Shown piece after piece: positions 8,397 through 17,121 of a DNA stretch of 64,000 nucleotides. The stretch spans positions 1 through 64,000 of the forward strand of contig JADMJV010000116.1 of assembly GCA_018780265.1 (NCBI GenBank), read 5' to 3'. The translations under genes and the position numbers were made by a program. Each line of letters begins with the position of its first letter. Positions within the stretch are counted from its first letter, which is position 1. Origin of the DNA: a bacterium (GTDB lineage Bacteria > Vulcanimicrobiota > Xenobia > Xenobiales > JADMJV01). The notes under the pieces are model-generated. The model was not told the DNA's origin and made no database searches. It saw only the letters and a program-made list of their open reading frames with translations.

Positions 8397-10669
8397 ATCT
8401 GCGGGATTTTTCGTCGCTCGGGGCGGGCTATGACGAACTCTCCGGCTGGGGGGAGGACCTCGCCCAGCATTGGCAATGGCTCCAGGTGGGACTGAGCCGG
8501 TACAGCGAGGACGAACTGCAGGCGCGCTGGTTGGAGATGGTGCGCGGCCAGCAAGGTAGCCACCTCGACCCCATTCCGGCGGTGTTGGCCGAGTCGGATT
8601 GGAGTCTTTTGGAGCGCGGATTGGTGCAGCGTGCCCAACTGCTCAATGCACTGCTGGCCGACGCCTATGGTCAGCAGCAGATGTTGCGGGAGGGTCATTT
8701 GCACCCCGCCCTCTACTACAATAACCCCCGCTGGCTCCAGCCTTGCCATGGCATGGTCGACTCGGATTTGGCTCGTCTGATGTTTTATGCCGTCGACTTG
8801 GTGCGCGATAGCCAGGGACAGTGGTGGGTGTTGCGCGATCGCACTCAGTGTGCGGCCGGACTGGGAGCCTCGCTGGAAAATCGGCGTTGGATGGCGCGGG
8901 CCTACCACGAAGTTTTTTCCGACCACCAGATTCAGCCGGTGGCTCCCAGTTATCAGGCGCTGCGCGCCGCTCTGGCCGAATTGAGCCAACGTACGCGGGG
9001 GGCCAGAGTGGTCATGCTGACCTCGCCGTCGGGCTCAGCACGTTCCTCGGACGACGTCGCTCTGGCCCAGTTTCTGGGCTGCCCGCTGGTGGAGGGCGAG
9101 GACCTGAGCGTGCGGGGTGGCGGCGTTTATCTCAAGCTGCTGGAGGGTTTGCAGCCGGTAGATGTGCTTTTGCGGCGGATTCATGATCATGAGTGCGATC
9201 CGCTCGAAATTGCCGTGGGCGGCTGGAGCGGAGTGGTGGGGCTGTTGCAGGCGGTGCGAGCGGGCAACGTGGTGGTGAGCAATTCGCTGGGCAGTGGCTG
9301 GCTGGAGTCGCCGGCCCTGGCCCATCAACTGGAGGAGCTGGCCCCCGTCCTGCTGGGTCAACCCCTGCTGATCCCCAGCCTGGTCGGTCATTGGGGAGAG
9401 CAAATGCCGCCCGGGCGCGACTGGGTGGCCCGTCGTTTCCAAGGTGGGGGCCCCGTGCTGCTGCCCGAAATGGAACTTCACCGTCGAGAGCAGTGGTGGC
9501 AGCAATGCAACCCCGATCATTGGGTCTTTCAACGCTATTGCCAGCCCTCGCGCTTTCCCTGTTGGCAGGGCGGGCGGCCCGGTTTGTTACCCGGTGTGGT
9601 TCGCTGTTTTTTGATCTCCACCAGCGATGGCTATCGCCTGGTACCAGGTGGGCTGGTTCGGTTACGCCCCGGTGTCGGCCAGCCTGCCTTCAGCAAAGAC
9701 TTGTGGCGCCAGGTTGTGGGGACGCCGGAGGCCAGCCCCGCCCGGGCCTCGTCGGGCTCGGACCTGGTTCTATCTCGCTCGGGAGGTGACGTTCCAAGCC
9801 GCGTGGCCGATCAGTTTTACTGGTTTGGACGCTACCTGGAGCGCTGCGAGTCGCTGGTCCGCTTTGCTCGGCTGCTGGTGCAACGTCAGACACACGAGGC
9901 CGACGCGGAAACGGTTCAGGACCTGCATCGACTGTTGACATGTCAGGGCGAGATGGGCAGCGATCTGGTCAACTGGGTCAACGGTCAACAGCACGATCAG
10001 TTGCAGTCGCTGCTGGGGCATTTACGCCGGCTGGGAGCGGCCCTGCGCGACCGGGTGAGCGCCGACCTGCCGCGCATTTTGGCTGCCATTCAACCTCTGC
10101 CCGAGCCCGTTGAAGGTCGCCGTGTGCTGGCCTATTTGGAGGGCCTGTCCGTTCCGATCTGGGCTCTGGTGGCCATCGCTCGTGAGAGTTTGTACCGCGG
10201 CTACGGTTTTCGCTTTTTGGAGATCGGGCGTCGCCTGGAGCGTGCCATGCAGACCTGTGATCTGCTGGAGCACTTGAGTCGAGGTCAGCAGCCCGGGTGG
10301 GGGGTACTGGAGGTGCTGCTGGAAGTGACCGACAGCGGGCGCACTTACAGCCGCCGCTACCCTCGGCTGGAATGGATGCCCGTGCTGGATCTTTTGCTGG
10401 CCGACGAGACCCATCCTCGCTCGCTGGCTTTTCAGTTGCGTTCGCTGGAGGAGCACTGCGCTCGCCTGCCCCAGCGCTCCCTGGTTGGACTGGGGCCCCA
10501 TCAGGAAGCCCTGTTGAGAACTCGGGCCACGGTCCAGTTGTGGCGTCCTCCTCAGCCCGCCCCTCTGGCCGAATTGGCGGCCAGTTTACCGTTGATCTCT
10601 CAAGGGTTGGCGGCCGTCTATCTTACCCATCTGACCCCTCGCTTTCAGGGAGGCGGCCTTGCTGTATAA
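8393..10669 (+). CDS. Circularly permuted ATP-grasp fused to Alpha-E domain
   Basis: The 758-residue protein combines two families often encoded separately. The N-terminal part (about 1-430) is a circularly permuted ATP-grasp of the DUF404/DUF407 type (for example YVLRDRTQ-like WWVLRDRTQCAAGLG and RIHDHECDPLE). The C-terminal part, from about residue 465 (SRVADQFYWFGRYLERCE), is an Alpha-E/DUF403 helical domain. ATP-grasp enzymes ligate carboxylates to amines through acyl phosphates, so it probably makes the amide bond in this operon. The start is TTG at 8393, overlapping the previous stop as TTGA. Confidence 0.88.
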   Translation: MNLRDFSSLGAGYDELSGWGEDLAQHWQWLQVGLSRYSEDELQARWLEMVRGQQGSHLDPIPAVLAESDWSLLERGLVQRAQLLNALLADAYGQQQMLREGHLHPALYYNNPRWLQPCHGMVDSDLARLMFYAVDLVRDSQGQWWVLRDRTQCAAGLGASLENRRWMARAYHEVFSDHQIQPVAPSYQALRAALAELSQRTRGARVVMLTSPSGSARSSDDVALAQFLGCPLVEGEDLSVRGGGVYLKLLEGLQPVDVLLRRIHDHECDPLEIAVGGWSGVVGLLQAVRAGNVVVSNSLGSGWLESPALAHQLEELAPVLLGQPLLIPSLVGHWGEQMPPGRDWVARRFQGGGPVLLPEMELHRREQWWQQCNPDHWVFQRYCQPSRFPCWQGGRPGLLPGVVRCFLISTSDGYRLVPGGLVRLRPGVGQPAFSKDLWRQVVGTPEASPARASSGSDLVLSRSGGDVPSRVADQFYWFGRYLERCESLVRFARLLVQRQTHEADAETVQDLHRLLTCQGEMGSDLVNWVNGQQHDQLQSLLGHLRRLGAALRDRVSADLPRILAAIQPLPEPVEGRRVLAYLEGLSVPIWALVAIARESLYRGYGFRFLEIGRRLERAMQTCDLLEHLSRGQQPGWGVLEVLLEVTDSGRTYSRRYPRLEWMPVLDLLLADETHPRSLAFQLRSLEEHCARLPQRSLVGLGPHQEALLRTRATVQLWRPPQPAPLAELAASLPLISQGLAAVYLTHLTPRFQGGGLAV

Positions 10670-11525
10670 AATCCGCCACGAGACTCGCTATACCTATTCA
10701 GAGGACGTCTCTCTGTCGCATTCCCTGGTGACATGCCAGCCGCGTAGCACGGACTTTCAGCAGTGTCACTGGGGGGAAACCTGGATTGAGCCCGCTCCGA
10801 ATCACTGGGACAAGCGCCGTGACGCTCAGGGCAATTGGATCGGGTATTTCAGTCTGGAGGAGCGTCATCGCCTGCTGACGATTGTTTGTCGCAGTCAGGT
10901 GGAGGTTCAGCCGCGCCCGATCCCCCTGTCCTCGCCCGTGGCCTGGCAGGAGGTGGTCCTGAGTCAACCCGGCCTGTATCAGTACTGTTATCCCTCGCCG
11001 CTGACCCCGTTTGAGGATTGCTGGGAATACGCGCGCTCCAGTTTCCCCAAGGGTGCTTCGGCCTGGTCAGGTGCTTTGGATCTGATGTCCAGGATTCATC
11101 ACGACTTTCGCTATTTGCCTGGTTCAACATTGGTGTCCACGCCGGTGGTCCAGGTGATGGCTCAGCGAAAGGGGGTTTGCCAGGATTTTGCCCACATTAT
11201 GCTGGCCGGTTTGCGCGCCCATGGCCTGGCTGCCAGGTATGTGAGTGGCTATCTGTTGACCACACCTCCGCCTGGTCAGGCGCGCTTGGTGGGGGCGGAT
11301 GCCTCCCACGCCTGGGTTTCGGTGTGGCTGCCAGGCCCGCAGGGTGGCGGCTGGGTAGAACTGGACCCAACCAATAATTGCCTGTGCGACCAGCGTCACG
11401 TCGTGCTGGCCTGGGGTCGCGACTACCAGGAGGTGGCACCGGTGCGAGGAGTGGTGTTGGGCGGGGGCGCTCAGCAGGTGAAGGTGGCCGTGGACGTTAC
11501 TCCGGTCGAAGAACCCGCCGGCTAA
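10659..11525 (+). CDS. Transglutaminase-like protein (second)
   Basis: This 288-residue protein begins MLYKIRHETRYTYSEDVSLS, the beta domain typical of the family, followed by a transglutaminase-like core. The triad is visible as GVCQDFAHIML (Cys), ASHAWVSVWLPG (His) and VELDPTNN (Asp). It matches the COG1305 form usually found next to Alpha-E/ATP-grasp genes better than the first copy does. The start is TTG at 10659, an 11-base overlap with the fusion gene, so the three genes are one translation unit. Confidence 0.88.
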   Translation: MLYKIRHETRYTYSEDVSLSHSLVTCQPRSTDFQQCHWGETWIEPAPNHWDKRRDAQGNWIGYFSLEERHRLLTIVCRSQVEVQPRPIPLSSPVAWQEVVLSQPGLYQYCYPSPLTPFEDCWEYARSSFPKGASAWSGALDLMSRIHHDFRYLPGSTLVSTPVVQVMAQRKGVCQDFAHIMLAGLRAHGLAARYVSGYLLTTPPPGQARLVGADASHAWVSVWLPGPQGGGWVELDPTNNCLCDQRHVVLAWGRDYQEVAPVRGVVLGGGAQQVKVAVDVTPVEEPAG

Positions 11526-11954
11526 AACACCAGAACCGTTCACAAACTTGTTTCTTTTTGGTTATGAGCAGGCCATACCGATCGGCTATGCTGTGCGGGT
11601 CCCATCAGAGGACTGTGGAGGATGGTAGATGTTGCAGGCTATAGCGTCGGTAGCGGCCAGTTCATGGGAGAAGCGGCGTGGCTTCGAGAGCTTTGTCGCC
11701 GAGGCTACGGCTCAAATCCGCTGCTACGAGGATGACGTTGAGGGCCTAATACAAGACTGGATGAGTCCACGCTCCAGTAGTCGGGGTTAGGGCCCGTCCC
11801 AAAATAACATACATAGACACTCGGGCCATCCCCGCCAGCGGCGTCACGTCTCCGTTAAATATGACCCGATATTCGCTCCCGCCGCTCTTTGCTGGAGGGG
11901 CGCCTCGACGACCGGAGTGACCAACTTTGTAGCGGCACGACCGGGTATTGATTT
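11526..11954. other. Intergenic stretch without a confident gene
   Basis: Between the second transglutaminase and the convergent peroxiredoxin there are 429 bases. They hold one small plus-strand ORF with a good ribosome site (11629-11790, listed separately). An open minus-strand stretch ending at 11746 reads NGDVTPLAGMARVSMYVILG; I do not recognise it and it has no convincing start. I see no terminator with a T-run and no tRNA. Confidence 0.5.
11629..11790 (+). CDS. Possible small protein, 53 residues
   Basis: A 53-codon frame starts at an ATG placed seven bases after GGAGG, a near-ideal Shine-Dalgarno spacing. The product begins MLQAIASVAASSWEKRRGFE and is mildly acidic in its second half (CYEDDVEGLIQDW). 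It has no obvious signal peptide or membrane segment. No family is recognised, and it lies in otherwise empty sequence, so it may be a real small gene or a relic. Confidence 0.3.
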   Translation: MLQAIASVAASSWEKRRGFESFVAEATAQIRCYEDDVEGLIQDWMSPRSSSRG

Positions 11955-12422
11955 TTACAGAGAAGCCAGGGTTTTGCGGACTTCCGCCAAGTCGGGCTTT
12001 ACTTTTGCGTCTTCGGATACCCAGCGGTAACGAACCACGCCTTCCCTGTCGATGACGAACGCCGAACGCTTGGCTACGCCTTTCATTCCCAAAAAGGTTT
12101 CGTATTGGGCATCATACGCTTTGCTTACCTCTTTGTTGAAGTCGGAGAGCAGCGGGAACTCCAGATTGTTCTTTTCAGCGAAGGCATTCAGGCTAAAGCG
12201 ACTGTCGACGCTGATGGCAAAAACCTGCGCTTTGAGGCTGGACAATTCGGAGAAGTTATCGCGAATTTCGCACATCTCTTCGGTGCATACACCCGTGAAG
12301 GCCATGGGGAAGAAGACGAGCACTACCGGGCCTTGGGCAATTTTGTCGGACAGTTTGACACTTTCTCCCTTATTGGAGAGGAGTTCGAAATCGGGGGCTT
12401 TTACATTGACATCGGCTGGCAT
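11955..12422 (-). CDS. Peroxiredoxin (AhpE/BCP type)
   Basis: This 155-residue thiol peroxidase reduces hydrogen peroxide or organic hydroperoxides. The core VLVFFPMAFTGVCTEEMCEIRD holds the PxxxTxxC peroxidatic Cys and a second Cys five residues later. The rest fits the thioredoxin fold (VFAISVDSRFSLNAFAEKN, SAFVIDREGVVRYRWV). The lack of other cysteines fits an AhpE-like enzyme that relies on external thiols, or on the nearby Cys. It is transcribed divergently from the PilZ gene, with about 105 bp between starts. Confidence 0.93.
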   Translation of the reverse strand: MPADVNVKAPDFELLSNKGESVKLSDKIAQGPVVLVFFPMAFTGVCTEEMCEIRDNFSELSSLKAQVFAISVDSRFSLNAFAEKNNLEFPLLSDFNKEVSKAYDAQYETFLGMKGVAKRSAFVIDREGVVRYRWVSEDAKVKPDLAEVRKTLASL

Positions 12423-12528
12423 AATTGGGCTCCTTTGGAAGGTTTCTCTGGCGCGCCCCCATTTGGGAAGATTCCTCTAGCTTCCTGCCGCGAAAGGACT
12501 TGCCGGTCACGGAAGAAAATGATTCCTT

Positions 12529-13341
12529 GTGTTTGGTTTTTTGGGTCCCGAGGTCATGCATTTTGTCGACATGCGCGAGGCGCTCATCACATTCTGGTCC
12601 AAAGGCAAGAAGACATTGGGGGCCAACATCAAAGTGCGCTTTGCTCTGCCCGGAACCAAGGCCAAATCTTTGGACTTGACGCTGCGTATCGTCACCTCTC
12701 GACCCAGTGGCGCCGCCCAAAAAGGCTATATCAACGTGGGTATCGCTCACCTTCCTGAGGAAAAACTCGCCGACATCGAAGAATTATTGCGCGCTTATGG
12801 CACTCGTCCTGATCTGGGTACGATGGGTCGTCGCAGCCAACGATTGCCCAACAGCTTGAAAGTCATGGGTCGGGAACTTCCTGGCTTTGTGGCTGTGACC
12901 GTGGATATCTCCCAGCACGGGGTTCGTATCAACTGTCAGGGAATCCTCAAGGTCGGTTTGGTCGTCAACCTTACTCTCGAATCGGACATGGCCAGCTTCG
13001 AAAATCTGCAGATGCGGGCCCGTACCATCTGGTCTTGGGAAAACAAAGATGGCAAGGGCTATCTGGCCGGTCTTGAGTTCATCGATCTGACGCCCGCGCA
13101 GCAAGACAACCTGGAGCAGTATTGTAAATCGTTGGCCGGTCGCCTGCGCGGCAATGTGATGCATCGCCAAATCGCCGACGGGGCCCTGGTGGCCAGACCA
13201 GAGGTCAAGGAATACGACGTCTTGCCGGCCGCGCCCAGCAAGGGACAGCCTCCACCTCCGCCGACTTCGCCTCAGAAAGGGCCTCCCCCCCCGCCGGCAT
13301 GGCCTGGGTCCCCTCCGCCTCCTCCGCCTCCTCCGCGATAA
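12529..13341 (+). CDS. PilZ-domain protein with polyproline tail
   Basis: The 270-residue protein has an N-terminal domain (about 1-95) and a C-terminal PilZ domain carrying both c-di-GMP-binding motifs: RRSQR (R101xxxR105) and DISQHG (D126xSxxG131). It ends in a proline-rich tail of about 35 residues with runs of five to eight prolines. The two-domain layout resembles YcgR-like proteins, where c-di-GMP binding changes contacts with a partner machine. The polyproline tail suggests a partner-binding function and would need EF-P for efficient translation. GTG at 12529 is the likely start; the internal ATGs would remove N-terminal residues. Confidence 0.8.
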   Translation: MFGFLGPEVMHFVDMREALITFWSKGKKTLGANIKVRFALPGTKAKSLDLTLRIVTSRPSGAAQKGYINVGIAHLPEEKLADIEELLRAYGTRPDLGTMGRRSQRLPNSLKVMGRELPGFVAVTVDISQHGVRINCQGILKVGLVVNLTLESDMASFENLQMRARTIWSWENKDGKGYLAGLEFIDLTPAQQDNLEQYCKSLAGRLRGNVMHRQIADGALVARPEVKEYDVLPAAPSKGQPPPPPTSPQKGPPPPPAWPGSPPPPPPPPR

Positions 13342-13406
13342 AGGGATGGCATGGGTGGGAGAGAATCCACCGCTAGTCTATTTCAATATCGGATTCTGGG
13401 AGGACC

Positions 13407-14573
13407 GTGGCCGAAGTTCGACTCCATCAAGTCAACAAAATTTATCAAGGCCGTACGCCCACTCCGCGGCCCTGGTGGCAGCTTTGGAAAAGCTCCAGCG
13501 CGCCGTCTGAGGTGCATATCGTTAAGAACGCCGACCTCAAGATTCGCGATGGTGAGTTTGTGGTATTGGTCGGCCCTTCGGGTTGCGGTAAGTCGACCAC
13601 TCTGCGGATGATCGCCGGACTCGAAGAGGCGACCAGCGGTGAAATCGTGATCGGAGACCGGGTGGTCAACCAGGTTTCTCCCAAGGAGCGCGACATCGCC
13701 ATGGTCTTTCAGAGCTACGCCCTTTATCCGCACATGACGGTTTACGAGAACATGGCCTTCGGATTGCGCCTGCGCAGGCTGTCGAATGAAGATATCGACA
13801 AGTCGGTGCGCCAGGCGTCCGACCTGTTGGGCCTGAGCCAGTTGCTGCAGCGCCGCCCCAAAGAGTTGTCTGGCGGGCAGCGCCAGCGTGTGGCCATGGG
13901 GCGAGCCATTGTGCGCAAGCCACAGGTGTACCTGATGGATGAACCTCTGTCCAATCTGGACGCCAAATTGCGTGTGCAGATGCGGGCCGAGCTTCAAAAA
14001 ATGCACCGTCGCCTGGGAGTGACTACGGTCTACGTGACCCACGATCAGGTGGAAGCCATGACCCTGGGCGATCGCATTGTGATTATGAAGGACGGTATCA
14101 TCCAGCAAGCTGACTCCCCCCTCCATCTTTACGAACGGCCGTCCAACCTTTACGTGGCGGGTTTTATTGGCACTCCCTCCATGAATTTTATTCCGGTTCA
14201 ACTGCACGCGGGAGATGACGGTCTCGAGTTGGTGGCTTCTGGCTTTCGGGTGCCCCTGCCGGCCGATAGGCGGACCGAGGTAGAGAAGTTTGTAGGCAAG
14301 AATCTGGTATTGGGACTGCGGCCTCAGGACCTGACAGACGCCGCTTCCCCCCTGAGTATGCAGGTGACGGTGGACGTGATCGAGCCGCTGGGGTCGGAAA
14401 ATTTCCTCTATTGCACGGTGGGCAAGGAGCAGGTGGCGGCTCGGGTGGATGGGCGTTGTCCGGTGAGGGCCGGGGATACCGTCAATCTTGGCTTCAAAGG
14501 GGAACAGTTTCACCTGTTTGACGCCGAGAGCGAGAATGCCATATCGCACAGCCGGATTGTAGAGGGGGCCTGA
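13407..14573 (+). CDS. ABC transporter ATP-binding protein, UgpC/MsmK type
   Basis: This 388-residue ATPase of the carbohydrate-uptake class has Walker A (GPSGCGKST), the Q-loop (VFQSYALYPH), the ABC signature LSGGQRQR, Walker B (VYLMDEPLSNLD) and the H-loop (VTHDQ). A C-terminal TOBE/MalK-like regulatory domain follows. An insertion after strand 1 (TPTPRPWWQLWKSSSA) is unusual. No permease or binding-protein genes lie nearby, so it probably energises sugar importers encoded elsewhere, as shared MsmX/MsmK ATPases do. GTG follows GGGAGG. It is coupled to the JAMM-LysM gene by a one-base TGATG overlap. Confidence 0.92.
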   Translation: MAEVRLHQVNKIYQGRTPTPRPWWQLWKSSSAPSEVHIVKNADLKIRDGEFVVLVGPSGCGKSTTLRMIAGLEEATSGEIVIGDRVVNQVSPKERDIAMVFQSYALYPHMTVYENMAFGLRLRRLSNEDIDKSVRQASDLLGLSQLLQRRPKELSGGQRQRVAMGRAIVRKPQVYLMDEPLSNLDAKLRVQMRAELQKMHRRLGVTTVYVTHDQVEAMTLGDRIVIMKDGIIQQADSPLHLYERPSNLYVAGFIGTPSMNFIPVQLHAGDDGLELVASGFRVPLPADRRTEVEKFVGKNLVLGLRPQDLTDAASPLSMQVTVDVIEPLGSENFLYCTVGKEQVAARVDGRCPVRAGDTVNLGFKGEQFHLFDAESENAISHSRIVEGA

Positions 14574-15694
14574 TGCCAGCCGAAGCTCCTCAACAACCAG
14601 CCTTTGAAGAACCCCTCGATTTTTTTGAGGTCGGCTCAGAAGAGCCCGGCCTGCGCATATACCTGCGCTACGATCTTTTTCGAGCGTTGGATGAGTATGC
14701 CGTGCGCGATACCTCTCGTGAACTGGCTGCCCTGTTGGTGGGCCAGATTCACGAGAGCGGCCAGGGTAATTGCATTGTGGTGGAGGACGCCATCGAGATC
14801 GGTGTGGGGGACGAGCGCGAAGGACGATTTAGTCCCCGCGTCTGGCAGCACGCCCGTCGTGTGGCCCGCACTCGTTATGTCAATAAGGTGATTGTAGGCT
14901 GGTATCACACGCATCCCGGCACGGGACTGGATCTCTCTCAAGAGGAACGAGAAGTCCACAAGTCGTTTTTTCCCGAGGCCTGGCAGGTCATGTACGTGGT
15001 CGATCCGGTCAGTCGCGATCGCAACTTTTACCGCAGCCAGGAGAGCCGCCTTAGCGGTGTGCGAGGCTTTCGCATTTTTGGTAAAGAAGCGGCCGCCCTG
15101 CGCGAGAAGCCGGCCGTGACTGGCCAGGCTCCGGCGGCTCCCCCCCGCAATGAGGAGGCTCTGCGGGAGCGCTACCTGGAACGTTCTTTGGAAAAGATTT
15201 TGCGTTCGCAGCGACGCCCTCCCAGTCGACCGGTGGATCTGCTGATAGTCGGTTTGCTGGTGGCCAATTTGCTGGCCATCTTGCTGCGCCCGGCACCGAC
15301 TGCCAAGGTCGATCTGTCCCCATTGGCCACACCCATTCAGCGCGTAGCCGTACAGGTCAGCGGTATGACCAAGCGCCTGGACAAGTTGGAAAAGCATCTG
15401 GCCGACCTGCAGGTGCTCGACGAACAGTTGGCCGGGCCTACTCCGGATGTCTCGGCTACCCCTGGCGAGAGTAGTAGTCCCGTGGCTTTGGGCAAGGCAC
15501 CTCCAGACGGATCCAAAGAGATCGTGGAACATCGTGTCAAAGAGGGCGACACTCTCTCTTTGATCGCCGAACAATATTACGGAAGCGCCGGCTCCTCGTT
15601 GGTGGGGGCGCTGGCTAAATATAACAAATTGCGTGGGAATGAGATCTTCCCAGGCGATACCCTCAAGATTCCCGCGAGAGACCATTTGCCGTGA
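14573..15694 (+). CDS. Membrane JAMM (JAB/MPN) protein with C-terminal LysM domain
   Basis: The 373-residue protein has three parts. Residues about 25-170 are a JAB/MPN domain with an upstream Glu (E50 in SRELAALLVGQ) and the zinc motif GWYHTHPGTGLDLSQEE (H112xH114, S122, E125). The last ligand is normally Asp but is Glu here. Residues about 221-238 are one membrane segment (VDLLIVGLLVANLLAILL), followed by a short coiled coil. Residues about 320-366 are a LysM domain (HRVKEGDTLSLIAEQYYG), which binds peptidoglycan. The topology suggests a cytoplasmic peptidase linked to a periplasmic wall sensor. It lies between the ABC ATPase and an NlpC/P60 hydrolase. Confidence 0.8.
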   Translation: MPAEAPQQPAFEEPLDFFEVGSEEPGLRIYLRYDLFRALDEYAVRDTSRELAALLVGQIHESGQGNCIVVEDAIEIGVGDEREGRFSPRVWQHARRVARTRYVNKVIVGWYHTHPGTGLDLSQEEREVHKSFFPEAWQVMYVVDPVSRDRNFYRSQESRLSGVRGFRIFGKEAAALREKPAVTGQAPAAPPRNEEALRERYLERSLEKILRSQRRPPSRPVDLLIVGLLVANLLAILLRPAPTAKVDLSPLATPIQRVAVQVSGMTKRLDKLEKHLADLQVLDEQLAGPTPDVSATPGESSSPVALGKAPPDGSKEIVEHRVKEGDTLSLIAEQYYGSAGSSLVGALAKYNKLRGNEIFPGDTLKIPARDHLP

Positions 15695-16572
15695 AAATTT
15701 GGAAGTATGCCGCGCTGAGCCTGGCCATCACCTTTGGGGCAGGGGCCGAACCGTCCAAGAACTTTGTCAAAGTCGAGGTGGCTGACGTGCGCAGCCTGCC
15801 CAAGGACGGCAGCGAGCAGGTGACCCAGGCTCTGTTGGGCGACGAGGTTCAGTTGCTGGAAAGCAAAGGCGACTGGTTCAAGGTGTTTGTGCGCCCGCAG
15901 TATCGGACGGATAAGGGCTATCCTGGCTGGCTGCGCAAGGACTGTGTGGTCAAGCAGGCGGCCCCCGTCAGCGAGGCTCAGGTGGTGGTCAGCGTCCCCG
16001 AGGCTTTGCTGCGCGAAAAACCGGATCCTAAGGCCAAAGTGCTCCAGAGGGCAGGCCTGGGATCTCAGTTGGCCCTGGCGGCACCCTATCAGGAAGGCTG
16101 GCTGTCGCTTTGGGTGCCCGGCCTCAATCAGCCGGTTTTTGCCCCCACCCGGCAGTTTGCGGCGGCGCCCACGGTGCCGGTCAGCGATGGACGCGACATA
16201 GTGGAGACGGCCGCCCAGCTTAAAGGCACCCCCTACTTATGGGGTGGGATGTCGTGGAAGGGCATCGACTGCTCCGGCTTTACATATACCGCTTATCGAG
16301 TTCATGGAGTAACCCTGCCCCGCGACGCCGACCAGCAATTTTTGGTGGGGACGCCCGTTGAGTTGAGCGAGCTGAAGCCGGGCGACCTGCTCTTTTTTGG
16401 CGACAGCGACAAAGAGATCTCCCACGTAGGAATGTATATGTGGGATGGAAAGTTTATTCATGCCTCGGGTTCGCTGGGCGGGGTGACCGTGACCAAGGTC
16501 GAACACCCCAAATATTCGGCAATTTTTCAAGGAGCCCGGCGCATGTTGGGGGCCGAGAAGACCTTGCCTTAA
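15691..16572 (+). CDS. Secreted SH3-NlpC/P60 peptidoglycan endopeptidase
   Basis: This 293-residue protein has a signal peptide (MKIWKYAALSLAITFGAGA) and two bacterial SH3-type regions, with VRSLPKDGSEQVTQALLGD in the first. A C-terminal NlpC/P60 domain has its catalytic Cys in GIDCSGFTYTAY, His in SHVGMYMWDG and a further polar residue near HASGS. This is the layout of YkfC-like enzymes that cut gamma-D-Glu-diamino acid links in cell-wall peptides. The GTG start overlaps the JAMM-LysM stop (GTGA), so the two are translated together and may act on the same wall material. Confidence 0.9.
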   Translation: MKIWKYAALSLAITFGAGAEPSKNFVKVEVADVRSLPKDGSEQVTQALLGDEVQLLESKGDWFKVFVRPQYRTDKGYPGWLRKDCVVKQAAPVSEAQVVVSVPEALLREKPDPKAKVLQRAGLGSQLALAAPYQEGWLSLWVPGLNQPVFAPTRQFAAAPTVPVSDGRDIVETAAQLKGTPYLWGGMSWKGIDCSGFTYTAYRVHGVTLPRDADQQFLVGTPVELSELKPGDLLFFGDSDKEISHVGMYMWDGKFIHASGSLGGVTVTKVEHPKYSAIFQGARRMLGAEKTLP

Positions 16573-16656
16573 GGGCCTTCGCTTGCTGATCAAGGGAAAG
16601 CGGTCCCTATCGTTGAACCTGCTCGGCCGACTTGTCCACGACGACTGGAGTGATCC

Positions 16657-17121
16657 ATGAAGCCCACCGTTCCACCGGTATTTGCCGAGAAGGATTTAAA
16701 CTACTATCTGCGGATGATCCGCGGCGATTTTGGCGAGGCCGAAGAAGAAGGCCAGCTGGCCAAAACTGTTTCGGCCTCGAAGCAGAAGAATATTGTATTG
16801 GTCCTGTCCAGCCAGGGGCTCGGACAGGGCAAGCCCGAGTTGTCTCAACGCCTGATGAAATTCTTTATTCAGGCGCTGGTCCACAATCGGGTCAAACCGC
16901 GCGCCCTGATCCTTCTCAATGAGGCTGTTCAATTGGCGGCCGAAGGCTCGGCTCTGGTCAACGACCTGGATGTTTTGGTGCAGCAGGGTGTACGGGTCAT
17001 GGTCGATGTTATCTCGGCGGACGAATACAAAGTGGAACAAAATTTGAAGGTGGGCTGTATAGCAGATATGGATAATATCTGCGACTTTTTGCTAACTGCC
17101 TGGAAGGTTATTTCTCTGTGA
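16657..17121 (+). CDS. DsrE-family protein (YedF C-terminal-like)
   Basis: This 154-residue protein resembles the DsrE-like domain of YedF-type selenium/sulfur proteins: NIVLVLSSQGLGQGKPELSQ, then RALILLNEAVQLAAEGSALV, then a C-terminal NICDFLLTAWKVISL. These small proteins carry or transfer sulfur or selenium. The usual Cys-containing segment (CGTC-like) is replaced by VMVDVISADEY, and the TusA-like domain is missing, so activity is doubtful. Its stop overlaps the next start (GTGA). Confidence 0.75.
   Translation: MKPTVPPVFAEKDLNYYLRMIRGDFGEAEEEGQLAKTVSASKQKNIVLVLSSQGLGQGKPELSQRLMKFFIQALVHNRVKPRALILLNEAVQLAAEGSALVNDLDVLVQQGVRVMVDVISADEYKVEQNLKVGCIADMDNICDFLLTAWKVISL

Noticed and set aside
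13245..13341. CCNCCNCC repeat run as a DNA tandem repeat
   Set aside because: It simply encodes the proline tail of the PilZ protein; the units are irregular.
13383..14549. 388-codon minus-strand frame opposite the ABC ATPase
   Set aside because: It is an antisense shadow of a gene with all ABC motifs; its own product is His/Gln-rich with no domain.
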